From contig VBIA01000062.1 in the NCBI GenBank assembly GCA_005879985.1, positions 1-40,693 of the forward strand: a stretch of DNA of 40,693 nt, given 5' to 3'. Every line of letters begins with the position of its first letter. Position 1 is the first letter of the stretch. This stretch comes from Chloroflexota bacterium. Its GTDB lineage: Bacteria; Chloroflexota; Dormibacteria; Dormibacterales; Dormibacteraceae. The notes under the pieces were generated by a model, which was not told where the DNA came from, ran no database searches, and worked only from the letters and a program-made list of their open reading frames with translations. Of this stretch, positions 16,329 to 24,028 are shown in pieces. Made by a program: the position numbers and the translations under genes.

Positions 16329-18539
16329 CTAGACGGGACCTCCGGGGGCTTCAGCTGGGTGCTCGTACATGCGCTCGCCCGCGCGCACCGCGACCTTCAG
16401 CGTGTTCTCGGTTGGCGCGAGCGGGCACGCCCAGCGCGCGCTGTAGACGCATGACGGGTTGTAGGCGTAGTTGAAGTCGATGGTCACCTCGGTGGATCCG
16501 GGCGTGAGCTCGACCACCAGGCCGTCGGTGTCCTTGGCGGTGTCGAAGAGATAGCGGCCTCCGCCGTAGGTCTCCTGCCCGGACGTGGCGTCCTTAAACG
16601 GCACGAAAAGACCGCCCGCGTACTGGACCACGCTCAGCACGGTCAGGGAGCACTGCTCGCCTGCGAGCTGAAACACGAGCTTGCCTACTCGGCGGTACCT
16701 GATGGCCCCGTCCTCGCCGCCGGTTTCGATGACGAGCTCCTCACCGTCGCCGGGCTCGATTCGCGCCTTGACGCGGAAGGCCAGGTCGGGCGCGAAGTAC
16801 TCGAGGCCGGTGAAGTGCGATCGCTCATCCGCTTCGATCGGCGACTGCGCGTGGGTCTTGAAGAGGTCGTCGCGCTTGCGCCGGAACGCCGCGATGCCAT
16901 CGCCAATATTCAACCGGTACAGGTCGCCGACCCGGCGGCGCCAGTCGGCGAGATCGATCGCCTCCTGCACGGTTGACGCGGTGACGGTTGCGGTGGGTGC
17001 AGGCGCTGGTTCGGGTGCGGACAGCGGCGCCGTTGCGGCCCACGGCGGAGCGGTCGGTCGGGCGGCGGGCTCGGCGGGCCCTAACGGCGGAGCCGGCGGA
17101 CGCGCCTTGCCGTCGGCGCGCATCACGCGCCAGTGGTATAGCCCCACGACGAGGGCTACGAACAGCGCAGCCAGGTAGTGCCCGAAGTCGAGGTTGGCCA
17201 CGTCGTTGAGGCGCGGGCTCTGCTGCAGCAGCTGCTGGAGCACCGAGTAGACGAGCGCGACGGCGTAAGCGAGACCCGCCAGGACGCTGCCCAACAGGGC
17301 GGCCCACAGGTAGAGCCGGCGGCTGACCGACTGGCGTTCCTCGGACGGGGGAGCGTGGCGCCAGTGCGCGAGCCACACGGCCCCGCCCACCGCGAACAGC
17401 GTGATGCCGATGCTCAGCGGGTTCTTCCAGTCGAACGCGTTGACGCCGATGATCGGCGCCTCGACCTGCTCGGCCAGCGTCCACAGCACCTGCCCGGCGC
17501 CGAACCCCATCGCGGCCAGCGACACGAGCGATGCGAGGTTGACGTAGAGGCGGCGGATGGCGGCCTGGCGCTTGGCCTCGCCGGTCGACGCATCGCGCGA
17601 CAGCCGGGTGCGCACGAGGAGCCACGCCGGCGCGAAGACGATGAGCCTGGAGCCGGGGTCGGCGAGCCCGGCCAGGATGTCATTGCCCAGGCCGCCCGGG
17701 TTGTCCACCCCGAGCAAGCGGGCGAGGCTGTAGTAAAGGATCTGGCTGCCGCCGTAGAGGGCCAGCGTGATGCTGAACACAACCGCCAGGAATCCTTCGA
17801 CCGCGCGCAACGTCGACTTGCGGTCGTCTTCGATATAGCGGGTCGCCACGACGCGAGCGTGGAAGGACCAGAGGATGAAACCGGTCACGACGCTGGCGAC
17901 GGGGGCGGACAGGCTGTCGTACTGATATAGGTTGCTGCTGAGCCCCTTCGCCCACAGCAGCTTCAGGACGGTGGCGCCGCTGTACAGCATCAGCACAAAG
18001 CCGATGAAGAGCGCGGCGTACATGTACCAGCGCCGCAGCGTCGCCGACGCGCCTTGCTCGCCGACCGCCACGCGATCGCGCGCCGCCATGCGGTAGTGCA
18101 GCAGCCAGATCACCAGCAGGACGAGCGCGTTCCAGGTCGACTGCAGGATGGGACGGGTGCCCTCGGAGGGCGGAGGCGGAGCGATCTGGTTGTCGAGCCA
18201 CGGCCGCAGCGCCAGCGCGAGGGCGTTGTTCAAGTTGACCGCGAAAAAGATCGCGAAGACGAGACAGGCCCAGTAGAAGTAGAGATGGCGGATCGCGGAC
18301 CCGCGCTCGGCGGGATCGCGCAACGCGAACCGACGAGCGATCCACATGTGGATCGCCCAGACAGGGAGGCCGACGATGATGGCTGCGCCGTAACCCGCGA
18401 TGGCCGTACGGCTGAACTGCCATTCGGGGTCGTTGAGGAAGAAGAGGATGAACGTGGAGCCAAGACCCGCGATGCCGAAGGCGACCACGACCAGCGAGGC
18501 GGCGCTGACCAGGTAGAGGTACAGCCGGCGCAGGATCAC
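16329..18539 (-). CDS. Multi-pass membrane protein with repeated DUF5671 units fused to DUF1684
   Basis: 736 residues, GTG start. Residues ~1-465 hold about 12 membrane segments. They fall into roughly six repeats, each opening with an (R)RLYLY-like motif (ILRRLYLYLVSAASLVVVAFG, IRHLYFYWACLVFAIFF, LRRWYMYAALFIGFVL, IRRLYVNLASLVSLAAMGFG, SRRLYLWAALLGSVLAG), matching DUF5671. A Pro/Ala-rich linker (~475-510) leads to a soluble domain (~515-725) with DUF1684 hallmarks: SPIEADERSHFTGLEYF, VPFKDATSGQETYGGGRYLF, and DFNYAYNPSCVYSARWACP followed by TENTLKVAVRAGERM. Neither domain has a known biochemical role. Free-standing forms of both are familiar, and the fusion is what stands out. It is a single gene, with its start facing a hairpin-rich gap shared with a divergent Trm112-like gene. 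Confidence 0.75.
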   Translation of the reverse strand: MILRRLYLYLVSAASLVVVAFGIAGLGSTFILFFLNDPEWQFSRTAIAGYGAAIIVGLPVWAIHMWIARRFALRDPAERGSAIRHLYFYWACLVFAIFFAVNLNNALALALRPWLDNQIAPPPPSEGTRPILQSTWNALVLLVIWLLHYRMAARDRVAVGEQGASATLRRWYMYAALFIGFVLMLYSGATVLKLLWAKGLSSNLYQYDSLSAPVASVVTGFILWSFHARVVATRYIEDDRKSTLRAVEGFLAVVFSITLALYGGSQILYYSLARLLGVDNPGGLGNDILAGLADPGSRLIVFAPAWLLVRTRLSRDASTGEAKRQAAIRRLYVNLASLVSLAAMGFGAGQVLWTLAEQVEAPIIGVNAFDWKNPLSIGITLFAVGGAVWLAHWRHAPPSEERQSVSRRLYLWAALLGSVLAGLAYAVALVYSVLQQLLQQSPRLNDVANLDFGHYLAALFVALVVGLYHWRVMRADGKARPPAPPLGPAEPAARPTAPPWAATAPLSAPEPAPAPTATVTASTVQEAIDLADWRRRVGDLYRLNIGDGIAAFRRKRDDLFKTHAQSPIEADERSHFTGLEYFAPDLAFRVKARIEPGDGEELVIETGGEDGAIRYRRVGKLVFQLAGEQCSLTVLSVVQYAGGLFVPFKDATSGQETYGGGRYLFDTAKDTDGLVVELTPGSTEVTIDFNYAYNPSCVYSARWACPLAPTENTLKVAVRAGERMYEHPAEAPGGPV

Positions 18540-18568
18540 GCGCGCAGTCTAGTGATGTGCCCCAGATA

Positions 18569-18597
18569 TGAGAGGAAACCCGGATGGTTTCCTCTCA
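18569..18597. promoter_or_regulatory. Perfect 12-bp inverted repeat in divergent intergenic region
   Basis: TGAGAGGAAACC (18569-18580), a five-base loop (CGGAT), then GGTTTCCTCTCA (18586-18597). The arms match perfectly. It lies 30 bases before the start of the DUF5671/DUF1684 gene (minus) in a gap shared with the Trm112-like gene (+). There is no T-run on either side, so an operator or an RNA leader hairpin is more likely than a terminator. Confidence 0.7.
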
Positions 18598-18698
18598 TCG
18601 CGGCGCAAAGGCGCCGCTGCTCTCCTTCCGGAATGCGGATGGGATTGACTGAGTGGATTGCGCCCGGCGACGCTGATGGGCGTTAGAGACAAAGTCAT

Positions 18699-18717
18699 GG
18701 CCGGGCTAAGCCCGGCC
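18699..18717. repeat. GGCCGGGC-TAA-GCCCGGCC palindrome
   Basis: A perfect 8-bp inverted repeat with a three-base centre, a form widespread as dispersed REP-like palindromes in high-GC bacteria. It lies 26 bases before the GTG of the Trm112-like gene, just upstream of its -10-like box. Only one copy was seen in this window, so family membership is inferred. Confidence 0.6.
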
Positions 18718-18743
18718 AACCCTGCGACGCATAAGATGCCTCT

Positions 18744-18911
18744 GTGATATCAGAAGAGCTGCTCGAGATCCTGGCCTGTCCCAAGTGCCACACCAAGATC
18801 GAGTACCGAGAGCCGGACAAGCTGCGCTGCCCCAACTGCAAGGTCGTGTACCCAATCGTCGACGGAATCCCGGTAATGCTGATCGAAGAAGCAAAACCGG
18901 ACGAAGAATAG
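18744..18911 (+). CDS. Trm112-family small zinc-binding protein
   Basis: 55 residues, GTG start. It contains two Cys pairs in a zinc-ribbon arrangement, LACPKCHTKIEY and LRCPNCKVVYPI, followed by VDGIPVMLIEEA. This is the compact Trm112/YcaR signature (CPxC...CxxC-x-x-x-YP-I-x-x-GIP-x-L/M). In eukaryotes and some bacteria Trm112 proteins activate SAM-dependent methyltransferases by forming heterodimers; bacterial YcaR-type members are mostly of unknown role. TAAGAT (18732-18737) ends 6 bases before the GTG, which suggests leaderless transcription, and there is no ribosome site. The Trm112-like gene converges on the MarP-like protease; paired palindromes fill the gap. Confidence 0.85.
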   Translation: MISEELLEILACPKCHTKIEYREPDKLRCPNCKVVYPIVDGIPVMLIEEAKPDEE

Positions 18912-18918
18912 TTACCCC

Positions 18919-18984
18919 GTCGAGTGCCGGCACTCGCACACGTTGATGACATTTTTCGACTGCCAGTGCCGGCACTCGCGGTGG
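18919..18984. repeat. Second pair of GAGTGCCGGCACTC palindromes between convergent genes
   Basis: GAGTGCCGGCACTC at about 18921-18934 is a perfect 14-bp palindrome. CAGTGCCGGCACTCG at about 18964-18978 is a second copy with one changed end base. They are 43 bases apart, the same spacing as the pair at 11144-11206, and again occupy the whole gap between two convergent genes (Trm112-like and MarP-like). Confidence 0.8.
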
Positions 18985-18985
18985 C

Positions 18986-20164
18986 TCATGCCGCGCAGCT
19001 GTAGTGCAGGGTATTCACGTCGCTCTTGCTCTGCTTCCCCTGGGTGATGTCGGACAGCAGCTGATCGTCGGTCAGCGCGTAAGCCTGGTCGGGCTGGCTG
19101 GCCGACGTCGCGAACACCATGCCGAGAACGCGGCCCTGTCTATCGACCAGAGGACCGCCTGAGTTGCCCGGCCGCACGTGTGACTGCAGCACGTAGATCT
19201 GCCGCTGCACCAGGTTCGCGTTGTAGATGTCGCGACCCTCGGCGGTGAACGATCCGTCCACGACCGCCGGTTCCACCCTCTCAGGACCGCCGCCGGGATA
19301 GCCGATGACCGCGCCTTCGGTCCCGCGGCCCGCGGGCGCGAAGGTGAGAGCGGGCCCGGCGTAACCGGGGACCCGCAGGATCGCGACGTCCACCTCGGGG
19401 TCGAAGTACACGACCGCGGCCGGAAGGATGGTGCCGTCCGCCGTCTGGATGCGGTGGTCGGTCGTTCCGGAAACGACGTGTGCGTTGGTGATGATCAGCC
19501 CGTTGCCGACCGGGAATCCGCTGCCTGTCACCAGCCCGCCGCAGCCGGCGCCGATCACCTTGACGGTCACCCCGGCAGCGGCCTGCACGCCGGACGTGTT
19601 GATGTCCTTGGGGATGGGCAGCGCGCCTGGAAGGGCGGGGTCGAGGGTGTCGAACACGGGCGGGAACGAAACACCGGCAAGGATTCCCTGCACGCGGGCC
19701 AGGAAGGTGGGCGGGCGGGGCGCCACGCCGTCGAGAACGTGGAGGACGGTCGAGCGCTGCAGCGCGTAAGAGAGGTCGGGGCTTGGCCCACGCGAAAAGC
19801 TGAGGCCCAGGAACCAGCACATCACGAGCACCGCCACCGCCGACAGAGCCGCGCCGGCGGCGGAGTCGGTGGTGGTGTGGACGCGCTCCTTCAGGATCCT
19901 GTGCCGGATCGGCTGCCCGATCGCGAAACCGACACTGGATCCGAGGCTGCCGCCGATCACGAGCACCAGCACCGCCCCGAGCGGGCGGGCCACCGGATTG
20001 TTGATCCCGAGGTAGTCGAGCAGCGGCTGCGCCGCCGCGGCGCCGATGACGACGCCGATCAGCAGGCCGACGTACTGCGCCAGGGACAGCCAGAAGCCGC
20101 GGCTGAAGCCGTTGGCCACCCCCACGATCGTGGCCCCGACGATGACGAGATCGATCAGATTCAG
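18986..20164 (-). CDS. MarP-like membrane serine protease (CvpA-type TM domain plus trypsin-like domain)
   Basis: 392 residues if begun at the CTG at 20164. Four N-terminal membrane segments of the CvpA type (LVIVGATIVGVANGFSRGFWLSL onward) precede a periplasmic trypsin-like domain. The catalytic triad is intact: His in IITNAHVV, Asp in DPEVDVAILRV, Ser in RPGNSGGPLVD. This is the layout of mycobacterial MarP, needed for acid and oxidative stress survival. Start: a GTG at 20125 gives a truncated first TM segment. In-frame upstream codons add NLIDLVIVGATI, exactly how CvpA domains begin, and after a stop at 20180-20182 the only start-like codon is CTG at 20164. The gene lies 39 bases after the small TM gene of the cox operon and may be its distal member. 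Confidence 0.85.
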   Translation of the reverse strand: MNLIDLVIVGATIVGVANGFSRGFWLSLAQYVGLLIGVVIGAAAAQPLLDYLGINNPVARPLGAVLVLVIGGSLGSSVGFAIGQPIRHRILKERVHTTTDSAAGAALSAVAVLVMCWFLGLSFSRGPSPDLSYALQRSTVLHVLDGVAPRPPTFLARVQGILAGVSFPPVFDTLDPALPGALPIPKDINTSGVQAAAGVTVKVIGAGCGGLVTGSGFPVGNGLIITNAHVVSGTTDHRIQTADGTILPAAVVYFDPEVDVAILRVPGYAGPALTFAPAGRGTEGAVIGYPGGGPERVEPAVVDGSFTAEGRDIYNANLVQRQIYVLQSHVRPGNSGGPLVDRQGRVLGMVFATSASQPDQAYALTDDQLLSDITQGKQSKSDVNTLHYSCAA

Positions 20165-20203
20165 AGCTTTGCGCTCAGATTACGCAGAGGGTCGTCCGAG
20201 TAC

Positions 20204-20383
20204 CTAGTGATGTGCCTCGGAGTGCCCCGGCTCGGGGGGGCTTTCGAGCACGCCCTCCGCCGATCGATTGCGGGCGTCGCCGCGCAGCACCCACCAACCC
20301 AGGCCGATGACGCCGAGGGTCGCGACAAGAAACGTGAGGCTCATGAAGAGCCACGCGCCGACCCATTCGCCTGCGAGATACAT
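20204..20383 (-). CDS. 59-residue single-TM protein at the end of the coxBA operon
   Basis: The ORF starts MYLAGEWVGAWLFMSLTFLV and continues into ATLGVIGLGWWVLRG, giving one membrane helix at ~8-33, then a short polar, Glu/Pro/His-rich tail ending EAHH. Its ATG is 2 bases after the coxA stop codon, so translation is almost certainly coupled. Small single-helix subunits are common in terminal oxidases (CcoQ or CtaF-like), and position suggests a similar role, but the sequence does not match a named family that I recognise. The His-rich tail could bind metal. Confidence 0.7.
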   Translation of the reverse strand: MYLAGEWVGAWLFMSLTFLVATLGVIGLGWWVLRGDARNRSAEGVLESPPEPGHSEAHH

Positions 20384-20385
20384 CG

Positions 20386-22050
20386 TCAGTGTGCCGGCGC
20401 CGGTTGAGCGGCCGTCTCGGCCTCGAGCTCGCCCGACTCACGCAGGTCGCGCAGCGGCATGAAGCTCCGCACCGGGGGCACGCGCTCGAAGTTGTACGGG
20501 GGCGGCGGTGAGGTGGTGGCCCACTCCAGCGTGTTGGCGTGCCACGGGTCGTCGCCCGCGACCTCGCCGCCTCTCCAGCTCGAGACGATGTTGATGATGA
20601 ACAGCAGCACCGAGAACGCGATCAGGAACGAGGAGACCGTGATGATGAGGTTTGTTGCCGCCCACGCCTCGTTGCTGTAGGTCGCGATGCGGCGCGGCAT
20701 CCCCTCGAGGCCAAGCGTGTGCATGATCAGGAATGTTCCGTTGAACCCGATGAAGAGGGTCCAGAAGTTCCACTCCCCGAGATTGCGATTGAGCAGCCGG
20801 CCGGTGATCTTCGGGAACCAGTAGTACAGGCCGGCGAAGATCGTGAACACGCTGCCGCCGAACAGCACGTAGTGGAGGTGGGCCACCACGTAGTAGGACT
20901 GGTGCAGCTGCGTGTCCACCGGCACTGACGCGAGGTACACACCGGTGATCCCGCCGATGAGGAAGGTGGCGAGGAAGCCGAACGCGAACTTCATCGGCAC
21001 GGTGAAGTCAATCGATCCCCACCAGGCCGTGGCCATCCAGTTGAAGAACTTGATGCCCGTCGGCACCGCGATGAGCATCGTCATGAGCATGAAAAAACCT
21101 TCGACGTATGTGTTCATGCCCACCGTGAACATGTGGTGCGCCCAGACGGTCATCGAAAGGAACACGATGCCGAACAGCGCGGCCACCATCGACATGTAGC
21201 CGAAGATGGGCTTGCGCGCGAAGACGGGGATGACCTCCGAGATCATCCCGAATCCGGGCAGGATCATGATGTAGACCTCGGGGTGGCCGAAGAACCAGAA
21301 CAGGTGCTGGTACAGGACCGGCCGTCCCGCGGTCGTGAAGAACTGCGTGCCCAGCTGGCGGTCGAACTCGAGCAGGATCATGGCCGCCGCGAGCGGCGCG
21401 CCGACGACGAGCAGCAGGATCGAAGTCGAGATCTGCGCCCAAACGAAGAGCGGAAGCCGCGTCAGCTTCATGCCCGGCGCGCGCAGCGCGACGATCGTGG
21501 TCAAGAAGTTGGTCGAGGCCATGATGCCGCTGATGGCCCAGACGATGATGCTCAACGCCCAGAAGTCCACGCCGAGGCTGTGCGACTGGTACGCCTTCTC
21601 GGTCAGCGGCGCGTAACCGGTCCAGCCCGCGTTGAGCGCGCCGCCGGTGAAAAAGCCGCTGTAGTAAAGGATGATCGAGACCGGCACCAGCCAGAACCCG
21701 AGCAGGTTGACGCGTGGGAAGGCCATGTCGCGGGCGCCGATCATGATCGGGACCATGTAGTTGGCGATCCCGGTCAGGAAGATCGTGACGAAGAAAAAGA
21801 TCATCGTCACGCCGTGCGCCGAGATCAGCTGGTTGTAGGTCTCGGCGTCGACCACCTTCAGGTTCGGCGCCGCCAGCTGCAAGCGCACGATCAGCGCGAA
21901 GATGCCGCCGATCAGGAAGCTGAGGATGCCGGTGACCATGTACATGATCCCGATCAGCTTGTGGTCGGTGGTAGTCAGCCAGAGGCTGATCGGCTTCCAG
22001 AAAGTGTCGTCGTAAGCCTTCGGACGAGGCAGAACCGTGGTGGCTGCCAT
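20386..22050 (-). CDS. coxA: Cytochrome c oxidase subunit I, aa3 type
   Basis: 554 residues with the usual 12 membrane helices. It carries low-spin heme, heme a3 and CuB, the site of O2 reduction and proton pumping. Heme and copper ligands are visible in SAHGVTMIFFFVT (helix II), FGHPEVYIMILPGFGMISEV (helix VI, with the proton-channel Glu and the CuB His), AHHMFTVGM (paired His) and AHLHYVLFGGSVF (heme ligands, helix X). PEVYI plus PGFG marks an A-type oxidase. The start MAATTVLPRPKAYDDTFWKPISLWLTTTDHK is typical. It sits 12 bases after coxB and 2 bases before a small TM gene, all on minus; the complementary part of the complex lies on the divergent + operon from 22914. Confidence 0.97.
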   Translation of the reverse strand: MAATTVLPRPKAYDDTFWKPISLWLTTTDHKLIGIMYMVTGILSFLIGGIFALIVRLQLAAPNLKVVDAETYNQLISAHGVTMIFFFVTIFLTGIANYMVPIMIGARDMAFPRVNLLGFWLVPVSIILYYSGFFTGGALNAGWTGYAPLTEKAYQSHSLGVDFWALSIIVWAISGIMASTNFLTTIVALRAPGMKLTRLPLFVWAQISTSILLLVVGAPLAAAMILLEFDRQLGTQFFTTAGRPVLYQHLFWFFGHPEVYIMILPGFGMISEVIPVFARKPIFGYMSMVAALFGIVFLSMTVWAHHMFTVGMNTYVEGFFMLMTMLIAVPTGIKFFNWMATAWWGSIDFTVPMKFAFGFLATFLIGGITGVYLASVPVDTQLHQSYYVVAHLHYVLFGGSVFTIFAGLYYWFPKITGRLLNRNLGEWNFWTLFIGFNGTFLIMHTLGLEGMPRRIATYSNEAWAATNLIITVSSFLIAFSVLLFIINIVSSWRGGEVAGDDPWHANTLEWATTSPPPPYNFERVPPVRSFMPLRDLRESGELEAETAAQPAPAH

Positions 22051-22062
22051 TACTTCCTCATC

Positions 22063-22842
22063 CTATGACGAAGGGCTCGCCGCGGCGCCCTTCTTGGTCG
22101 CGAGCTGCTCCTGCACCCACTGGTCGTAATCAGATTGACTCATCGCCTGGACCACGATCTGCATCGTGGCGTGGCCGACTCCACAGAGCTCGGCGCATTC
22201 GCCCTTCCATTTACCAGTCCTGTCGATCTTGAGCCACGAAAAGTTGTCGTAGCCCGGCACCGCATCGGTCTTGCCCGAGATGGCCGGCACCCACCAGGAG
22301 TGGATCACGTCGGTGCCCTGGAACTGGAGCTTGATCAGCGTGTTTGTGGGCACGACGAAGGGCGCGACCTCGCCCTGGAGCGTGCCTTCCTGGTGCACCG
22401 TGAATCCCTGCGGATACGCGTAGTTCCACCCGAACTGGTGCCCAGACACCACCACCGTGAAGGCCGCGTTGTTGACCGGCTGGAAGTCGCGCTGCAGCTC
22501 GACGAAGCTGTACAACGCGATTGCCAGCACCACAACGAGCGGCGCTATGGTCCACACGATCTCGAGGGGCGTGTTGCCGTGGGTCTGGGGCGGCACGTAA
22601 CCCGCAGGCTGCCGGGAGCGGCGGTACTTGACCACGATCCACAGCAAAGCGGCCTCGACGCCGATGAAGATGATCAGCGCCGGAACCGAGATGCCGATGT
22701 AGGTGTCGTAGATGTTCTGGCCGTTGGGGGAGACAGGGGTGGGGAAGATCGGCGACAGGCCGCCGATGCCGCACCCGCTGAGCGAGATCGCAGCCACCAG
22801 GAGCCCGAGTAACGACACGAGGCTTCTAGTGATCAACCGCAC
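22063..22842 (-). CDS. coxB: Cytochrome c oxidase subunit II (lipoprotein)
   Basis: 259 residues from the GTG at 22842. The frame continues upstream to 22959, but the later start places a lipoprotein signal at the N-terminus (RLITRSLVSLLGLLVAAISLSGC, lipobox LSGC). Two TM helices follow (VPALIIFIGVEAALLWIVV; EIVWTIAPLVVVLAIALYSF), then the cupredoxin domain. The CuA site is complete: CAELCGVGHATM with two Cys, His and Met, plus the His and Trp of VIHSWWVPA. It accepts electrons from cytochrome c or a copper protein. TATACT lies 8 bases before the GTG, so the mRNA is nearly leaderless. It heads the coxB-coxA-small TM operon. Confidence 0.95.
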   Translation of the reverse strand: MRLITRSLVSLLGLLVAAISLSGCGIGGLSPIFPTPVSPNGQNIYDTYIGISVPALIIFIGVEAALLWIVVKYRRSRQPAGYVPPQTHGNTPLEIVWTIAPLVVVLAIALYSFVELQRDFQPVNNAAFTVVVSGHQFGWNYAYPQGFTVHQEGTLQGEVAPFVVPTNTLIKLQFQGTDVIHSWWVPAISGKTDAVPGYDNFSWLKIDRTGKWKGECAELCGVGHATMQIVVQAMSQSDYDQWVQEQLATKKGAAASPSS

Positions 22843-22850
22843 GGCCCCAA

Positions 22851-22856
22851 AGTATA
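22851..22856 (-). promoter_or_regulatory. -10 box for coxB
   Basis: Minus-strand TATACT, 5 of 6 to consensus, in GC-rich surroundings and 8 bases before the chosen coxB GTG. A matching -35 box 16-18 bases upstream is not evident. It lies in the 71-base gap to the divergent zinc-ribbon gene. Confidence 0.55.
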
Positions 22857-22913
22857 TCGGCGGCCGGTTGGTCGACCCCGCGACCGTCCAGACTTTAGAA
22901 TCGGAATCCGAAC

Positions 22914-23402
22914 GTGGCCAAAGCCAAAAAGCCTCGCTATGTCGACGTGTCCAATCCATCTCTGGCAGTCGACTGCCCGCGCTGCGGCATGACGACTGCC
23001 CGTTTCGTCGATCACTGCCGGAACTGCGGATACAAGCTGTGGCCCTCGAGCGTGATGGCCTCGGCGGCGTTCAAGGCCTGGCGGGCAGCCGATCCTGAGC
23101 CACGCAGCAAGGTGTCGCGGTTCGACCTCGAGCTTCCGGTTGAGGAAGAGGCCGTGGTCGACTACGAAGCTCGGGCACACGAGCTCGGCATCCACATCTT
23201 CCCGAACAGCAACTGGCCCTTCACCATCTGCCTGGGCGCGCTGTTCCTCGGACTGGCCGCCATTCCCCTGGCCGGCGCGGTGCGGATCGCGCTTGCTGTC
23301 ATCGGAGGCGTGATCTTCCTGGTCGGCGTGGTGGGTTGGGTCTGGGTCGAGGACCAGAAGATGTACGAGGCGAGCGCGGCCGGAGGTGAGGCCGAGCACT
23401 GA
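22914..23402 (+). CDS. Zinc-ribbon two-TM protein, probable accessory cytochrome oxidase subunit
   Basis: 162 residues, GTG start. A four-Cys zinc ribbon lies at residues 21-38 (CPRC...CRNC). A charged middle region is followed by HELGIHIFPNSNWPFTICLGALF, and two TM helices (~110-150) end WVWVEDQKMYE. The phrase HIFPNSNWPF preceding paired TM helices is reminiscent of actinobacterial-type oxidase subunit IV, and the gene overlaps the coxC start codon by one base (TGATG). I therefore infer an oxidase subunit or assembly factor. The N-terminal zinc ribbon is unusual for CtaF and may be a lineage feature. It diverges from coxB, so both half-operons can share the 22843-22913 control region. Confidence 0.7.
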   Translation: MAKAKKPRYVDVSNPSLAVDCPRCGMTTARFVDHCRNCGYKLWPSSVMASAAFKAWRAADPEPRSKVSRFDLELPVEEEAVVDYEARAHELGIHIFPNSNWPFTICLGALFLGLAAIPLAGAVRIALAVIGGVIFLVGVVGWVWVEDQKMYEASAAGGEAEH

Positions 23403-24028
23403 TGGCGGTAGCCACGATGCACCAGCCGCAGAGCCCTCAGTACCCGGCGATCAAGCCCGGGATGATGGGCATGTACATCTTCCTGGCTTCCGAGGTGATG
23501 TTCTTCGGCAGCCTCTTCGCGATGTACTTCTACCTGTTCGGCTCGCACATCGTGTGGCCCCCGCCGCCGCCGTCGTCGACGCCCGAGTTCTACGTCAGCT
23601 GGTGGCCGATCCCGTTTGTGAACACGATCATCCTGCTGTCCAGCGGCGTGACGTGCCACTTCGCGAGCGACGCGATCGCGCACGACAATCGTCGCCAGTT
23701 CTTCATCCTGCAGATCGCGACGATCATCCTGGGCTTCGGATTCGAGGCTGGGCAGCTCTATGAGTTCATCAACGCGTTCGCGCGTGGCCTGACGCTGCAG
23801 GCGAACACCTTCGCCAGCGCCTTCTTCACGATGACCGGCTTCCACGGCCTGCACGTGCTGGGTGGCCTGATCCTGCTCATCCTCATCCTGTTCCGCGCGG
23901 CGCGCGGACAGTTCTCGGCGCAGCATCACGTGGGCGTCGCCGCGGTGACCCTGTACTGGCACTTCGTCGACGTGGTGTGGATCTTCCTTTTCGGGATCCT
24001 CTACCTCGGGATTACGCTGTTCCGGTGA
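23402..24028 (+). CDS. coxC: Cytochrome c oxidase subunit III
   Basis: 208 residues. Five TM helices with family motifs MYIFLASEVMFFGSLFAMYFYL near the N-terminus, NTIILLSSGVTCHFASDA, TFASAFFTMTGFHGLHVLGG, and HHVGVAAVTLYWHFVDVVWIFLF near the C-terminus. The two-helix-shorter form is common in Gram-positive-type oxidases. It stabilises subunit I and assists proton uptake. The ATG overlaps the upstream stop (TGATG), and the 3' end overlaps the cupredoxin GTG (GTGA), so the three genes are translated as one coupled unit. Confidence 0.96.
   Translation: MAVATMHQPQSPQYPAIKPGMMGMYIFLASEVMFFGSLFAMYFYLFGSHIVWPPPPPSSTPEFYVSWWPIPFVNTIILLSSGVTCHFASDAIAHDNRRQFFILQIATIILGFGFEAGQLYEFINAFARGLTLQANTFASAFFTMTGFHGLHVLGGLILLILILFRAARGQFSAQHHVGVAAVTLYWHFVDVVWIFLFGILYLGITLFR

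Noticed and set aside
21133-22068. Open frame on + opposite coxA
   Set aside because: Composition is Asp/Arg/His-rich shadow sequence with no domain; coxA on the other strand is unambiguous.
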